A stretch of 64,000 nucleotides of DNA, from assembly GCF_005491425.1 (NCBI RefSeq), contig NZ_CP028083.1, forward strand, positions 706,001-770,000, read 5' to 3'. The translations under genes were made by a program, and so were the position numbers. A model generated the notes under the pieces. It made no database searches. It saw nothing but the letters and a program-made list of their open reading frames with translations, and was not told the origin of the DNA. Source of the DNA: Lysinibacillus sp. SGAir0095. GTDB taxonomy: Bacteria > Bacillota > Bacilli > Bacillales_A > Planococcaceae. Below, piece by piece: positions 61,951-64,000 of the stretch; the first letter of the stretch is position 1, and every line of letters begins with the position of its first letter.

Positions 61951-62958
61951 ATGAAAAATAGTACGAAAAAAATTTCGTTCTTACTATTTGGACTGGTGCT
62001 TTTATTAGCCGCTTGTGGTGGTAGTGAAACATCTACCGAATCTACAGGAGATACTAGTACTGGAACAACTGAAGAAGGAAAAACATTCAAAGTAGGAATT
62101 ACACAAATCGTAGAGCATCCATCATTAGATGCGGCAACTGAAGGTTTTAAAGCAGCATTGGAAGAGGCTGGTTTAGAAGTTGAATTTGTCGAGGAAAATG
62201 CCCAAAACGATCAAAGTATGAACACAACAATTGCCCAAAACTTAGTGAATGAAGGTGTTGATTTAATTTTTGCAAATTCAACTCCATCAGCCCAAGCAGT
62301 TAAAGGGGCAACATCAGATATTCCAATTCTTTTCACATCTGTTACAGATGCAGTAGGTGCAGAGCTAATCGACTCCATGGAAGCACCAGGTGGAAATGTT
62401 ACAGGTACGGTTGACTTGCATCCAGATACAATTGCAAATACAGTCACATTTTTAAAAGACGAATTAGGTGCGAAAAAAGTCGGGACAGTATATAACACTG
62501 GTGAGCAAAACTCTGTTGCACAAATTGAACAAGTTAAAGGGTTATTGGAAGAGGCTGGTCTTGAATTAGTAGAAGCAGCTGTTTCTACATCAGCAGAGGT
62601 AAAACAAGCAACAGAATCATTACTTGGTAAAGTGGATTCGCTTTATATCATTACTGATAACACAGTTGTATCTGCGCTAGAATCAGTAATTGAAGTAGCA
62701 AGCGCTAACCAACTTCCTTTAATGGTAGGGGAGCTAGATTCAGTTGAACGTGGCGGATTAGGTGCCTACGGATTTGAATACTATGATATCGGCTATGAAG
62801 CTGGGGAAATGGCAGTGAAAATTTTAAATGGAGAAGCTACACCTTCTGAAATTCCATCTGCATATCCTGCAAACCTAAAATTACTTATTAATAAAGGTGC
62901 TGCCGATACTTTAGGTCTTGAAATCGGTGAATCCTGGAACGCGGAAGTATACGAATAA
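61951..62958 (+). CDS. ABC transporter substrate-binding lipoprotein (TrpX/ABC_sub_bind family)
   Basis: The 335-residue precursor has a lipoprotein signal ending LLLAACGGS (Cys22) and a Ser/Thr-rich linker. The two-lobed fold of the PF04392-type family follows (FKVGITQIVEHPSLDAATEGFKAAL, IFANSTPSAQAVKGATSDIPILFTSVTDAV, LGAYGFEYYDIGYEAG). Relatives such as streptococcal TrpX bind aromatic amino acids. The closeness to the trp operon is suggestive only, since the leader has no T-box. GGGGGAACC precedes the ATG. Confidence 0.87.
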   Translation: MKNSTKKISFLLFGLVLLLAACGGSETSTESTGDTSTGTTEEGKTFKVGITQIVEHPSLDAATEGFKAALEEAGLEVEFVEENAQNDQSMNTTIAQNLVNEGVDLIFANSTPSAQAVKGATSDIPILFTSVTDAVGAELIDSMEAPGGNVTGTVDLHPDTIANTVTFLKDELGAKKVGTVYNTGEQNSVAQIEQVKGLLEEAGLELVEAAVSTSAEVKQATESLLGKVDSLYIITDNTVVSALESVIEVASANQLPLMVGELDSVERGGLGAYGFEYYDIGYEAGEMAVKILNGEATPSEIPSAYPANLKLLINKGAADTLGLEIGESWNAEVYE

Positions 62959-62987
62959 ATTAGAAGTTAGTTAGGAGATGATTCAAT

Positions 62988-64000
62988 ATGTTTACAGCGA
63001 TGTTCGGTTCAGTTGAGCAAGGAATCATCTATGCAATTATGGCACTCGGAGTGTATCTGACATTCCGAGTGTTGGATTTTCCGGATTTAACGGTTGATGG
63101 AAGCTTCGTTACTGGGGCAGCTACTGCAGCAATGATGATTGCACTGGGCTACCACCCGATACTAGCTACATTAATGGCAATTGTTGCTGGATTTATTGCA
63201 GGATGTATGACAGGTCTATTACACACAAAAGGAAAGATAAATCCATTACTTTCAGGGATTTTAATGATGATTGCGTTATATTCTATCAATCTTCGTATTA
63301 TGGGATTATCTGCAGAAAATGCAATTGTGAAACCCAATATTCCACTGATAAATGCTGATACAATTTTTTCACAGTTTAATAGTTTTTGGAGTAATTTGGG
63401 GATTGATGCAGCTCTAACAAACTTTATAAAAAATACGTTAGGCTTTCAATCAGCTCCATCCACTTGGGGTACCATTTTAGTAGTGTTGATTATTACACTC
63501 ATCATCAAGTTTATTGCAGATTGGTTCTTAAAAACGGAAGTGGGGCTTGCAATTCGTGCAACAGGCGATAATAAACGAATGATTCGTAGCTTCTCGGCGA
63601 ACACGGATGGCCTAATTGTATTAGGACTGGGTCTTTCTAATGCCTTAGTTGCATTTTCTGGAGCTTTAATCGCTCAATATTCAAAATTTGCTGATGCAAA
63701 TATGGGGATTGGGATGATTGTAATTGGTCTTGCATCGGTAATTATCGGGGAAGCCATCTTTGGAACAAAGACAATCTTCCGTACGACACTGGCAGTTGTT
63801 GCCGGGGCAATTATTTATCGAATCATTTATGCCGTTGCATTACGTATCGACTGGTTAGACACTTCAGATATGAAGTTAATTACCGCGATTATCGTTATAT
63901 TAGCATTAGTCATCCCACAAATGGTAGATAAGCGACGCGAGAAAAAACGAAAAGAAAAAAGGCGGATTGAGCGTCTCAATCAGCAAACAGAAATGATGCA
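62988..64000 (+). CDS. ABC transporter permease (TrpY/LivH-like), cut by the window end
   Basis: The frame opens at ATG 62988 behind AGGAGATG and is still open at the last base, giving at least 337 residues. It has about eight membrane segments and the BPD_transp_2 landmarks FRVLDFPDLTVDGSF and TEVGLAIRATGDNKRMIRSFS. The visible end is a very basic cytoplasmic tail (DKRREKKRKEKRRIER). It starts 29 bp after the lipoprotein stop and forms the channel of the same importer; an ATPase gene should follow beyond the window. Confidence 0.9.
   Translation, partial: MFTAMFGSVEQGIIYAIMALGVYLTFRVLDFPDLTVDGSFVTGAATAAMMIALGYHPILATLMAIVAGFIAGCMTGLLHTKGKINPLLSGILMMIALYSINLRIMGLSAENAIVKPNIPLINADTIFSQFNSFWSNLGIDAALTNFIKNTLGFQSAPSTWGTILVVLIITLIIKFIADWFLKTEVGLAIRATGDNKRMIRSFSANTDGLIVLGLGLSNALVAFSGALIAQYSKFADANMGIGMIVIGLASVIIGEAIFGTKTIFRTTLAVVAGAIIYRIIYAVALRIDWLDTSDMKLITAIIVILALVIPQMVDKRREKKRKEKRRIERLNQQTEMM

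Overview
The window is a low-GC Bacillota chromosome segment. Most genes have strong AGGAGG-type ribosome binding sites and Rho-independent terminators. The gene content (Spx and SE1832 families, a SigV/RsiV pair, SelO, CsoR-CopZ-CopA, a UvrX/YolD pair under a LexA box, a SigB-type promoter, Trp T-box and preQ1-I riboswitches) points to an aerobic Bacillales, most likely the Planococcaceae (Lysinibacillus/Solibacillus-like). That placement is inference. No prophage, insertion sequence, CRISPR array, rRNA or tRNA was recognised.

Layout. 0.1-5.4 kb: an orphan ECF sigma factor, a probable Spx-like/MarR operon with an array of palindromes in front of it, an ABC-F protein, an SE1832 protein and a PseG-like protein. 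5.6-14.7 kb: housekeeping and membrane genes (SDR protein, CPA1 antiporter, FMN reductase, MATE pump, SelO, DUF1292, ZIP transporter, staygreen protein). 14.8-19.0 kb: a copper island (csoR, copZ, copA and a DUF1541 lipoprotein) with two CsoR-type operators. 19.3-29.7 kb: an aminotransferase, a PBP3-like transpeptidase, sigV/rsiV, topB, and a Na/Pi cotransporter behind a four-hexamer PhoP box.

29.8-39.2 kb is the most distinctive part: a catabolic cluster for 3-hydroxybenzoate via gentisate. It holds a TRAP transporter, gentisate 1,2-dioxygenase, an FAA-type hydrolase, a 3-hydroxybenzoate 6-hydroxylase-like flavoprotein, two paralogous IclR regulators and a DinB-fold protein. By analogy with the mycothiol-dependent enzyme of actinobacteria, the DinB protein may be a thiol (bacillithiol)-dependent maleylpyruvate isomerase. 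A motif reading ATTATC[T/G]GAAAA lies in front of three transcription units of this cluster and may be the IclR operator.

39.4-55.9 kb: YbaK, a YczE-type protein, kbl, a PRK06851-type ATPase, the methionine importer metNIQ next to the methionine-salvage pair mtnE/mtnU, nicotinamidase, a Y-family polymerase with YolD, a SigB-driven KGG-repeat stress protein, an HELGH-motif protein, an SDR-type threonine dehydrogenase (partner of kbl) and a VOC protein. 56.0-60.9 kb: the trp operon trpD-C-F-B-A on the minus strand, under a T-box leader with a UGG specifier but without trpE or trpG. 61.0-64.0 kb: queT behind a preQ1-I riboswitch, then an ABC importer (lipoprotein and permease) whose permease gene runs off the window end.
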